A stretch of DNA of 5,037 nucleotides from Coxiellaceae bacterium. Lineage in GTDB: Bacteria > Pseudomonadota > Gammaproteobacteria > Coxiellales > Coxiellaceae. The notes beneath the pieces were generated by a model. It had not been told where the DNA came from and did not search any database. It saw nothing but the letters and a program-made list of their open reading frames with translations. Location: contig DMFG01000172.1 of the NCBI GenBank assembly GCA_003450655.1, positions 1 through 5,037 on the forward strand. The letters are read 5' to 3'. The position numbers were made by a program, and so were the translations under genes. Shown one piece after another: positions 1 to 5,037 of the stretch. Position 1 is the stretch's first letter. Each line of letters starts with the position of its first letter.

Positions 1-279
1 GCGGCTCACTATCCGGTGTTATTTGAAGAGGCGTCATGTTTAGTGAAGTATGGTGGGCATGCTGATCAATTATCTTATCAGTATTGGGGTATGGATCGGT
101 TTCGTATTTTAGCTTTGATGAAACAATTAGATTCAGGATCTCTGCCGGAGGATTGTGTGGTAGCAACTCGAGCTATGCTGATGCAGAAATTGAGCATTTT
201 GATTATGGGCGCTACAAAACGACAACAACATGAGCAAGTAAAGTGTTATGAGCAACAGCGAGAAAAATACAGAGAATAA
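1..279 (+). CDS. C-terminal fragment of an unrecognised protein (5' end outside window)
   Basis: The reading frame is open from the first base (Ala-Ala-His-Tyr-Pro...) to a TAA at 277-279, giving 92 visible residues. The GTG at 16 is simply an internal codon, so the gene most likely starts upstream of the window. I do not recognise the family. The visible part has an aromatic stretch (LSYQYWGMDRFRIL, roughly residues 44-57), a predicted helix rich in Met, Leu and Ile (AMLMQKLSILIMG), and a hydrophilic tail rich in Gln, Lys, Arg and Glu. There is no signal peptide or clear membrane segment in this part. Its last 32 bases overlap the start of the phosphorylase-family gene in another frame, which suggests co-transcription and translational coupling. 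The calling of this frame as coding rests on its being open and on the close packing; the function is unknown. Confidence 0.7.
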   Translation, partial: AAHYPVLFEEASCLVKYGGHADQLSYQYWGMDRFRILALMKQLDSGSLPEDCVVATRAMLMQKLSILIMGATKRQQHEQVKCYEQQREKYRE

Positions 280-1096
280 GCCAGGAGTAACAATTCAGGT
301 TGCTTTGCCTTGTGAGGCTCGTCCTATTATTGATCATTATCGATTAAAGCGACAAGATAGCTCAGTGTTCGCCAAGTATAAGAACGCTGATGCGTCATTA
401 GCATTAATCGTAAGTGGTGTGGGTAAGTTGAATGCCACTACAGCACTAGCTTATAGTCTATCGTCTCTGCATTATCCAGAGTATCAGGGTTTTCTTAATG
501 TAGGAATTGCCGGTTCGTCACAATTTTCAGTTGGCGATTGTGTGATGGCGCATAAAGTGGTTGATACTGCTACACAGCATGTGTGGTACCCATTTTTAAT
601 GAAGCGTGGTATAACGCCAACGGCCGATTTGTCATGCTACGATCAACCTCAGAGCACCTATCAAGCGCCATTAATGGATATGGAGTCTGCAGGATTTATG
701 CACACAATTAGTCGCTTAGGTTGTCAAGATCAGGCTCAACTCATAAAAATTGTGTCAGATACGGCTGCGCAAGACCAATCAGCTATTGTGCCTGCACAAG
801 TTGTTCGTTGGGTGTCTGATCATTTAGGTGTGATTGATCATGTAGTGACAGACTTATTGCAACGCTCAGCATTGGCCTCACAGTCTCAAGTTGTGTTGCA
901 TGACTATGATCAATTTTTAGAGCGCTGGCACTTTACTGTATATCAACAACATCAGTTAAGGTCCTTGTTGCGACGCTGGCAGGTGGTTATGACAGGCGAA
1001 TCAATTTGGCAATGTTTGAAGGAATGTGCGGATGCTTCCACAGTGCTTCGAATTTTACAAGAGGCTTTAGTGAATGCCTCTTATCGATTTGGGTAA
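248..1096 (+). CDS. Nucleoside phosphorylase / MTA-SAH nucleosidase-family protein with extra C-terminal region
   Basis: The protein has 282 residues. The N-terminal half carries PNP/UDP phosphorylase-family motifs: ALPCEARPII (19-28), SGVGKLNATTAL (56-67), NVGIAGSSQFSVGD (84-97), MDMESAG (143-149) and VSDTAAQDQS (169-178). Aligned by eye to remembered E. coli MTA/SAH nucleosidase, Glu23, Glu146 and Asp171 fall on catalytic Glu12, Glu174 and Asp197, so N-glycosidic cleavage of an adenine (deoxy)nucleoside in the cytoplasm is plausible; the substrate is not known. The stretch between Glu23 and Glu146 is about 40 residues shorter than in the E. coli enzyme. After Asp171 there are 111 residues instead of about 35, mostly helix-like and without a motif I recognise. 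The ATG at 248 has little Shine-Dalgarno sequence. A strong AGGAG at 283-287 lies inside the gene, so the true start may be later. The end overlaps the next gene by 23 bases if that gene starts at 1074. Confidence 0.85.
   Translation: MSNSEKNTENKPGVTIQVALPCEARPIIDHYRLKRQDSSVFAKYKNADASLALIVSGVGKLNATTALAYSLSSLHYPEYQGFLNVGIAGSSQFSVGDCVMAHKVVDTATQHVWYPFLMKRGITPTADLSCYDQPQSTYQAPLMDMESAGFMHTISRLGCQDQAQLIKIVSDTAAQDQSAIVPAQVVRWVSDHLGVIDHVVTDLLQRSALASQSQVVLHDYDQFLERWHFTVYQQHQLRSLLRRWQVVMTGESIWQCLKECADASTVLRILQEALVNASYRFG
283..287 (+). promoter_or_regulatory. Shine-Dalgarno-like AGGAG inside the phosphorylase-family gene
   Basis: This AGGAG lies just after the upstream gene's TAA (277-279) and five bases before an in-frame ATT codon (293-295). 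Starting there would give a protein beginning (M)QVALPCEARPII, which matches where the family fold normally begins. ATT is a rare start codon, so the ATG at 248 remains the default. The match may be chance. Confidence 0.25.
1059..1064 (+). promoter_or_regulatory. Possible ribosome binding site AAGAGG for the SPL-like gene
   Basis: AAGAGG lies nine bases before the ATG at 1074 and within the end of the phosphorylase gene. It favours 1074 over the later in-frame ATG at 1101, which is preceded only by a weak GGGTAA. The later start would give the more family-like N-terminus MQVIYVEQRIY. Both starts fit translational coupling. Confidence 0.4.
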
Positions 1097-2096
1097 AACT
1101 ATGCAAGTCATTTATGTAGAGCAACGTATTTATCATCACCCAAGAACGCAAAATCTCCTAGAGCGTTTGGGTCGTGAAAAAACAGTGATTCAGTGTGAAC
1201 ATTACCGTGAGATTTTTAATCGAAAAGCACAAAGTTTTAAAATGCAAAAGCAACATCCGGCGTTGATTATTGCTGAGAAGCCTGGTTCGCGCGTGTTACC
1301 TACACCTCCGGGCTTTGGTATTGGTGGGCAACATAATTATTATTTTTCGCATCTGCTAAACTGTCCTTACGATTGCCGATATTGCTTTTTACAGGGCATG
1401 TATCAAAGTGCTCATTATGTATTATTTATTAACTATGAAGACTTTCAACAGGATATTACTAGCGTATTAAATAGCCATCCTAATGAAACAGTGACGTTCT
1501 TTTCAGGGTACGATGCTGATTCGCTAGCGTTTAATAGCAGAACACAATTTGTGGAACACTTTATTCCTTTTTTTCGGGATCACCCGCGTGCATTATTAGA
1601 GTTGCGTACAAAAAGTGCTAATATTACTGCCTTATTGAAGCAAGATCCCATTCCTAATGCTGTTGTCGCCTTTAGTTTGACCCCTCATGATATTTCTCAG
1701 CAGGTCGAGCATCGCGTGCCCGTGTTAACACAACGATTGCAGGCTATGCGACAATTGCAATTGGCTGGGTGGCGTATTGGGTTGCGTTTTGATCCGCTGA
1801 TTTATTGTGATGATTTTGAATCATTATATGCAGAATTATTCTCTCAAGTATTTTCGGTGGTTGATCCCAGTGGTATTCATTCTGTGAGTACAGGACTGCT
1901 GCGATTTCCTGAAAAAATGTATCAAAAGATTGTTGCTATGTACCCTAATGATACGTTGTTGGCACATCCTTTAGAGGTCGATCGTAAGGTGATGTCTTAT
2001 TCAAAAACAAGAGAAGTGGCGATGTTAGGTTGGGTGCATGATCAGCTTGCGCAGTATGTGCCTGATACGTGTATTTTTAAGTGTTCTGTGGATTGA
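1074..2096 (+). CDS. SPL-like radical SAM protein (spore photoproduct lyase family)
   Basis: This 340-residue protein is close in length to Bacillus SplB (about 342). Cys97, Cys101 and Cys104 in NCPYDCRYCFLQG form the CX3CX2C motif that should bind a 4Fe-4S cluster and S-adenosylmethionine. Family-like stretches follow: LELRTKSANITALL (175-188), VVAFSLTPHDI (197-207), HRVPVLTQRLQAM (213-225) and AGWRIGLRFDPLIY (231-244). True spore photoproduct lyases reverse a 5-thyminyl-5,6-dihydrothymine lesion using a 5'-deoxyadenosyl radical. Aligned by eye with remembered SplB, the hydrogen-donor Cys141 becomes Tyr146 and Tyr99 becomes Phe105, while Tyr97 is kept as Tyr103. Family membership is therefore firm but the exact reaction is open: nucleic acid photoproduct repair is one possibility. 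It overlaps the phosphorylase gene by 23 bases, or follows it by four if it starts at 1101. The protein should be cytoplasmic. Confidence 0.88.
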   Translation: MPLIDLGKTMQVIYVEQRIYHHPRTQNLLERLGREKTVIQCEHYREIFNRKAQSFKMQKQHPALIIAEKPGSRVLPTPPGFGIGGQHNYYFSHLLNCPYDCRYCFLQGMYQSAHYVLFINYEDFQQDITSVLNSHPNETVTFFSGYDADSLAFNSRTQFVEHFIPFFRDHPRALLELRTKSANITALLKQDPIPNAVVAFSLTPHDISQQVEHRVPVLTQRLQAMRQLQLAGWRIGLRFDPLIYCDDFESLYAELFSQVFSVVDPSGIHSVSTGLLRFPEKMYQKIVAMYPNDTLLAHPLEVDRKVMSYSKTREVAMLGWVHDQLAQYVPDTCIFKCSVD

Positions 2097-2120
2097 CATA
2101 GGTGGTTTTTTTGTTAAGGT
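2093..2120 (+). promoter_or_regulatory. Candidate sigma-70-type promoter for ald
   Basis: A perfect TTGACA -35 box (2093-2098) includes the TGA stop of the SPL-like gene. A weak -10 candidate TAAGGT (2115-2120) follows after a 16-base spacer. It keeps the important T, A and final T but misses the middle three bases. Transcription would start near 2127, leaving a leader of about 30 bases before ald. No hairpin terminator separates the genes, so read-through from upstream could also express ald. Confidence 0.4.
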
Positions 2121-2145
2121 GTCCGTCTTTTTGTTTATTTGATGC

Positions 2146-2149
2146 GGAG
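2146..2149 (+). promoter_or_regulatory. Ribosome binding site GGAG of ald
   Basis: GGAG lies eight bases before the ald ATG at 2158. An earlier ATG at 2152 meets a TAA at once, so 2158 is the start. The resulting N-terminus, [20 protein letters not shown], is that of the family. Confidence 0.7.
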
Positions 2150-2157
2150 TGATGTAA

Positions 2158-3261
2158 ATGATCATAGGTATTCCTAAAGAAATTAAAAATGAAGAGTATC
2201 GTGTGGGTTTGACTCCCTTTAGTGCCCATGAATTAGTGGCTCATGGTCACACTGTAGTCGTTGAGAAAGATGCTGGCCTGGGTATTGGTTTTAGCGATGC
2301 GGATTATGAAGCAGCTGGCGTGACTGTTATGCCTTCTGCTGAGGCGGTGTACTCAGAAGCAGAAATGATTGTTAAAGTAAAAGAGCCGCAACCATCAGAG
2401 TATGGCTTGATTAAAAAAGATCAGATCCTCTTTACATACCTTCATTTGGCAGCAGATTTACCTCAAACTCAAGCGCTGATGGATTCTGGTTGTGTGGCGA
2501 TTGCGTATGAAACCGTTACTGATCATCGTGATTCTCTGCCGTTATTAACCCCAATGAGTCAGGTGGCAGGTCGCTTATCGGTTCAAGTCGGATCCCAGTG
2601 CTTATTTAAATATAATGGTGGCTCTGGTGTCTTGTTGGGTGGAGTGCCCGGTGTTTCTGCTGGGAGAGTGGTGGTCATTGGTGGTGGTGTTGTTGGTACC
2701 AATGCCATTCGAATGGCGATGGGTAAAGAAGCTAATGTAACAGTATTGGATACATCACATCATCGTTTAGAAGAATTAGATTTTCAATTTGGTGGTCGAT
2801 TAAACACAGCTTATGCAAGCCGAGCTAATCTTGAGCAATACGTTAAGGGTGCTGATTTGGTGATTGGTGCTGTATTAATTCCTGGTAAGGCTGCACCTAG
2901 TTTAGTGCCGCGTCAGTGGTTGAGTGATATGCGACCCGGTTCAGTGATGGTTGATGTGGCGATTGATCAGGGAGGGTGTTTTGAAACCAGTCGGCCAACT
3001 TCTCATACGGATGCAACCTATGTTGTCGATGGGGTGGTTCATTATTGCGTGACTAATATGCCAGGCGCTGTGCCACGTACATCCACTTTGGCGCTAAATA
3101 ACGTGACTTTGCCTTTTGTTATGAAGTTGGCTAACCAAGGCTGGCGTCAGGCAGTTACGTTAGACCCACATTTGAAAAATGGCTTGAATGTCTGTCAAGG
3201 AGCCGTTACACATGCCGGTGTGGCTGCTGATTTAGGCTTATCTTATACTGACTTGGTTTAA
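2158..3261 (+). CDS. ald: Alanine dehydrogenase
   Basis: This enzyme catalyses the reversible NAD-dependent oxidative deamination of L-alanine to pyruvate and ammonium in the cytoplasm. The protein has 367 residues, close to the usual 370 or so, and appears intact. The N-terminal AlaDh/PNT domain holds Arg15 and Lys75 (pyruvate binding) and catalytic His96 in TYLHLAAD. The Rossmann domain has the dinucleotide motif GGGVVG (175-180) ending in the acidic Asp198 at VTVLD, which favours NAD over NADP. Catalytic Asp270 sits in VDVAIDQGG, followed by the family block [15 protein letters not shown] (301-315). These residue numbers are the same as those I recall for Mycobacterium tuberculosis Ald. 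It is followed directly by a convergent gene with no terminator between. Regulation is unknown; alanine-responsive Lrp/AsnC-type regulators control ald elsewhere, but none is encoded here. Pyridine nucleotide transhydrogenase alpha subunit is related but is excluded by these features. Confidence 0.97.
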   Translation: MIIGIPKEIKNEEYRVGLTPFSAHELVAHGHTVVVEKDAGLGIGFSDADYEAAGVTVMPSAEAVYSEAEMIVKVKEPQPSEYGLIKKDQILFTYLHLAADLPQTQALMDSGCVAIAYETVTDHRDSLPLLTPMSQVAGRLSVQVGSQCLFKYNGGSGVLLGGVPGVSAGRVVVIGGGVVGTNAIRMAMGKEANVTVLDTSHHRLEELDFQFGGRLNTAYASRANLEQYVKGADLVIGAVLIPGKAAPSLVPRQWLSDMRPGSVMVDVAIDQGGCFETSRPTSHTDATYVVDGVVHYCVTNMPGAVPRTSTLALNNVTLPFVMKLANQGWRQAVTLDPHLKNGLNVCQGAVTHAGVAADLGLSYTDLV

Positions 3262-3497
3262 TGCTCGTTATGATCAATCACCCGACCTGATTTTGGTTGC
3301 GTGTGTAGAGTCGTTTTTCCGCCGAAGCGCTTCATCCACTGTGTGCGTGCAAAGCCAATAATGAACATGATTAAACCAATGGCAGCTATTGCTATCAGTA
3401 GATAAGATAACGCTATAAAGCCGATAATGGCTAAGCCAACTAAAACCATCATGCTTAATAACGTAATGAGTGGGTTGTGAGGTGTTGGTTTTTGCAT
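3258..3497 (-). CDS. Small membrane protein of unknown function (79 residues)
   Basis: On the minus strand an ATG (3495-3497) is preceded at eight bases by AGGAG (3506-3510 read in reverse), which strongly supports the start. The product has a short polar N-terminus (MQKPTPHNP), a hydrophobic stretch from about residue 10 to 49 rich in Ile, Leu, Ala and Gly that can form two closely spaced membrane helices, and a basic polar tail (ARTQWMKRFGGKTTLHTQPK) ending in DHNEH. By the positive-inside rule, the basic C-terminal tail is probably cytoplasmic. I do not recognise the family. Its TAA shares the TTAA at 3258-3261 with the ald stop, so the genes converge with a four-base overlap and their transcripts would be antisense if they read through. 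It is transcribed away from the porin gene. An overlapping 110-codon frame has no such ribosome site and looks like a shadow. Confidence 0.72.
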   Translation of the reverse strand: MQKPTPHNPLITLLSMMVLVGLAIIGFIALSYLLIAIAAIGLIMFIIGFARTQWMKRFGGKTTLHTQPKSGRVIDHNEH

Positions 3498-3505
3498 GTT
3501 GTATT

Positions 3506-3510
3506 CTCCT
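3506..3510 (-). promoter_or_regulatory. Ribosome binding site AGGAG of the 79-residue membrane protein
   Basis: Read on the minus strand this is AGGAG, eight bases upstream of the ATG. It is the strongest Shine-Dalgarno match in the window and is the main reason for accepting this small gene and rejecting the longer frame that overlaps it. Confidence 0.7.
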
Positions 3511-3641
3511 AGTCAGTGAACGCTTACTCGTGATCTCTTTTATTCTATATGGTGATTCTATGAGTTGAATACAAGTGTTGGTGTTTATTTTTAAAAGGCT
3601 CCGCATGATTTATTTAACATAAAAGTATTAACTGACTTATA

Positions 3642-3651
3642 TTTGATCAAA
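3642..3651. repeat. 10-bp perfect palindrome TTTGATCAAA
   Basis: This self-complementary site lies about 125 bases before the porin start and contains a GATC. It could be a regulator's operator or a Dam methylation site. It lacks the spacing of an FNR box (TTGAT-N4-ATCAA) and of a CRP box. In AT-rich intergenic DNA a 10-bp palindrome can also be chance. Confidence 0.35.
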
Positions 3652-3684
3652 AAGACGGTATGGTCTTGCATTATCTCCACCGGA

Positions 3685-3711
3685 TTGTAGCTAATTAGAG
3701 ACTGTGATAAG
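3685..3711 (+). promoter_or_regulatory. Weak promoter candidate for the porin gene
   Basis: TTGTAG (3685-3690) and GATAAG (3706-3711) are separated by 15 bases, and the -10 is preceded by an extended TG element (3703-3704). Each box is only a partial match and the spacer is short, so this is a best guess. It would place the transcript start near 3718, upstream of the possible leader ORF. Confidence 0.25.
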
Positions 3712-3735
3712 GTTTTCTTTTTTAAAGGATTCTAA

Positions 3736-3765
3736 ATGATTTTTTATTTAGGAAAGAATAGATAG
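3736..3765 (+). CDS. Possible nine-residue leader peptide upstream of the porin
   Basis: An ATG at 3736 opens a frame encoding MIFYLGKNR and ending in TAG at 3763-3765. It is preceded at six bases by AAAGGA (3724-3729), a better ribosome site than that of the porin itself. The stop overlaps the AGGGA that serves the porin (3764-3768) and lies ten bases before the porin ATG. A ribosome ending here would sit on the porin initiation region, so translational coupling or attenuation is possible. There is no evidence from codon use at this length, and chance is a fair alternative. Confidence 0.35.
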   Translation: MIFYLGKNR

Positions 3766-3768
3766 GGA
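3764..3768 (+). promoter_or_regulatory. Ribosome binding site AGGGA of the porin
   Basis: AGGGA lies seven bases before the porin ATG at 3776 and overlaps the stop codon of the possible leader ORF. It decides the start that gives a complete signal peptide. Confidence 0.55.
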
Positions 3769-3775
3769 TATAATT

Positions 3776-5005
3776 ATGATAGGTTTCAAGCAAGTATCTT
3801 TAGGGTTGATCAGTGTGGTGGCGTGTGTGTGTATGCCGCTGATGGTTATGGCTGCGGATTCTGATGAGGCTGCATCTGATTTACCAGCACTGCCAGATTC
3901 CAGTTCAGCGAATACAGGTTCGCAAGGTATTGCTTTAGGTGATAGCGATCGTTTCGAACTGAATGGTTTTTTGTCTGCTGGTATGTTGGTGACAGATGCT
4001 AGTGGTGATGCGGACTATAATATTCCAGAACGTGGTAAAGTGACTAATAATCCGTCTTTTGGCGCTAGTACTTTGATTGGCTTGCAATTGACAGCAAAAT
4101 TGAGCGATCAGTTTAATGTGGTAGGGCAGTTTGTTGCTTCGGGTGATAACACTAATGGTAATACAGCCTATGATGTTGACTCTACTTGGGCTTTTGTCCA
4201 GTATCAGCCAGCTAGTGACGTTAAAGTTAATCTAGGCCGCATGCGTCTTCCATTATTTATCTATTCTGATACGATTCAAGTGGGTTATTCTTACCCATAT
4301 TCATTTTTACCGAATGAAGTGTATCGTATTGTTCCTTTCTTTAATATGAATGGTATTAGTACGATTTACCAACGCTCTATCGGATCATCTGGTTGGACAT
4401 TACAAGCACAGCCTTTTTATGGCCAAGATACCTCCCAATATGATGTTGTTACCGTATCTGGTGTAGAGCAGCTGACTGACTACGATGAGAATAATTTAGT
4501 TGGTACTTCTTTGACAGTAAGTAACGGTAATATGGTGTTGCATGGTTCTTATTCTCACTTAGAGTTAACGGCTACACCGACGGGTACAAGCACGGCTACT
4601 ATTAATGATGGCGATACTTCGTTTTATAGCTTTGGGGCAAAATTTAATGTGAAGAATATACTGTTATCCGGAGAATATGCTCATCGTGATGTGCCTGAGT
4701 CAGTAGCTGAGTTGACGGGTTTTTATGGTACAGTTGGATATCAGCTAGAGAAGTTTTTACCGACATTGACCTATGCGCATCTTAAAACTGATAATCAAGA
4801 TGACTTAACTGACGCCTCTGATGAGGCTCCAGAGGCACAAGAGTCTTATACATTTTCTCTAGCTTATTATTTAACAGATAATATTGATTTAAAGGCAAGT
4901 GTTGGGGATGTGCACGTGTTAGATGGCACGAATGGAATGTTTAATTCGGACCCTGGCAAGTCTAACGTATGGCTGTATGGTTTTGGTGTGGATGCAATAT
5001 TCTAA
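3776..5005 (+). CDS. Outer-membrane porin
   Basis: The 409-residue protein begins with a Sec signal peptide: Lys5, a hydrophobic core (roughly 7-24) and a likely signal peptidase I site after VMA at residue 26. A low-complexity acidic and Ser-rich segment follows (about 27-58, e.g. DSDEAASDLPALPDSSS). The rest is a beta-barrel pattern of alternating polar and hydrophobic residues with Asp/Asn/Gly-rich loops, closing with an aromatic-rich strand and a terminal Phe (VDAIF) as needed for Bam assembly. The block LGRMRLPLFIYSDTIQVGYSYPYSFLPNEVY (about 153-183) is typical of a group of gammaproteobacterial porins whose substrate is mostly unknown. By hand count the mature chain has about 47 Asp/Glu against 16 Lys/Arg, which suggests cation preference or a saline habitat. 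It should act in the outer membrane, letting small solutes into the periplasm. The gene stands alone, with no partner visible before the window ends. Confidence 0.87.
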   Translation: MIGFKQVSLGLISVVACVCMPLMVMAADSDEAASDLPALPDSSSANTGSQGIALGDSDRFELNGFLSAGMLVTDASGDADYNIPERGKVTNNPSFGASTLIGLQLTAKLSDQFNVVGQFVASGDNTNGNTAYDVDSTWAFVQYQPASDVKVNLGRMRLPLFIYSDTIQVGYSYPYSFLPNEVYRIVPFFNMNGISTIYQRSIGSSGWTLQAQPFYGQDTSQYDVVTVSGVEQLTDYDENNLVGTSLTVSNGNMVLHGSYSHLELTATPTGTSTATINDGDTSFYSFGAKFNVKNILLSGEYAHRDVPESVAELTGFYGTVGYQLEKFLPTLTYAHLKTDNQDDLTDASDEAPEAQESYTFSLAYYLTDNIDLKASVGDVHVLDGTNGMFNSDPGKSNVWLYGFGVDAIF

Positions 5006-5037
5006 AAAAGTAATTTATTATTGTCTGCTCATTGCTC

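Larger units (their letters stand above)
3498..3775. other. Divergent AT-rich intergenic control region
   Basis: These 278 bases separate the starts of the small membrane protein gene (minus) and the porin gene (plus), so both promoters should lie here. No promoter with good matches in both boxes is visible in either direction. The region holds the 10-bp palindrome at 3642-3651, a weak extended -10 for the porin near 3703-3711, and a possible short leader ORF at 3736-3765. No tRNA, convincing terminator hairpin or riboswitch was seen. Confidence 0.7.

Noticed and set aside
16..18. GTG as the start of the first gene
   Set aside because: The frame stays open to the first base of the window, and nothing like a ribosome site can be judged in 15 bases. 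The gene is more likely truncated by the window edge.
2099..2135. T-rich runs after the SPL-like gene as an intrinsic terminator
   Set aside because: No stable GC-rich hairpin precedes either T run.
2668..2699. GGT/GTT/GTG-rich repeat-like stretch
   Set aside because: It is explained by the Gly/Val-rich NAD-binding motif [10 protein letters not shown] of alanine dehydrogenase.
3542..3561. Direct repeat of ATTCTAT (3542-3548 and 3555-3561), giving minus-strand TAGAAT -10-like boxes
   Set aside because: No -35 box at a suitable distance was convincing, and the repeat is short in AT-rich DNA. One copy may still be the -10 of the small membrane protein gene.
3274..3606. 110-codon minus-strand open frame overlapping the small membrane protein gene
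   Set aside because: It has no ribosome site, its translation is rich in Ser, Thr, His and Arg with no fold-like pattern, and it overlaps a frame with a strong Shine-Dalgarno and a clear membrane pattern. It is a shadow.
3703..3707. TGTGA half-site for CRP before the porin
   Set aside because: The matching TCACA half at the required spacing is absent.
3815..3832. Lipobox-like VVAC in the porin signal peptide
   Set aside because: The match is loose and early, the hydrophobic core continues past the Cys to a good signal peptidase I site (VMA), and the protein ends as a beta-barrel.
5006..5037. Terminator after the porin
   Set aside because: The remaining 32 bases contain no inverted repeat followed by a T run. 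A terminator may lie beyond the window.

Overview
The window reads as ordinary chromosomal DNA of a fairly AT-rich Gram-negative bacterium, probably a gammaproteobacterium. The grounds are a 409-residue outer-membrane porin with a Sec signal peptide and a terminal Phe, a radical SAM protein of the non-spore-former 'SPL family' type, and AT-leaning codon use throughout (many TTA, ATT and GAT codons). The genus cannot be named. No tRNA, rRNA, CRISPR, insertion sequence or phage gene was seen, and codon use does not shift visibly between genes.

Layout: (1) Positions 1-2096 hold three tightly packed plus-strand genes: the C-terminal end of an unrecognised protein, a nucleoside phosphorylase/nucleosidase-family protein, and a spore-photoproduct-lyase-like radical SAM protein. 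Reading frames overlap at both junctions, so they probably form one translationally coupled transcript. (2) Positions 2158-3261 hold a complete alanine dehydrogenase (ald). It has its own Shine-Dalgarno site and a possible promoter whose TTGACA box overlaps the stop codon of the radical SAM gene. (3) Positions 3258-3497, minus strand, encode a 79-residue membrane protein that converges on ald; the two stop codons share one TTAA. (4) Positions 3498-3775 are a divergent AT-rich control region with a 10-bp palindrome and a possible nine-residue leader peptide. (5) Positions 3776-5005 encode the porin. The last 32 bases show no terminator.

The main point of interest is the phosphorylase/radical SAM pair. 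The phosphorylase keeps the three catalytic residues of MTA/SAH nucleosidase, enzymes known to cleave 5'-deoxyadenosine, a radical SAM by-product. It has a shortened middle and an extra C-terminal region. The radical SAM partner keeps the SPL iron-sulfur motif but appears to lack the cysteine and one tyrosine of the hydrogen-transfer chain of Bacillus SPL. A shared function is inference. Ald reversibly links L-alanine to pyruvate and ammonium, and the porin would admit small solutes; nothing ties these two directly to the first operon.
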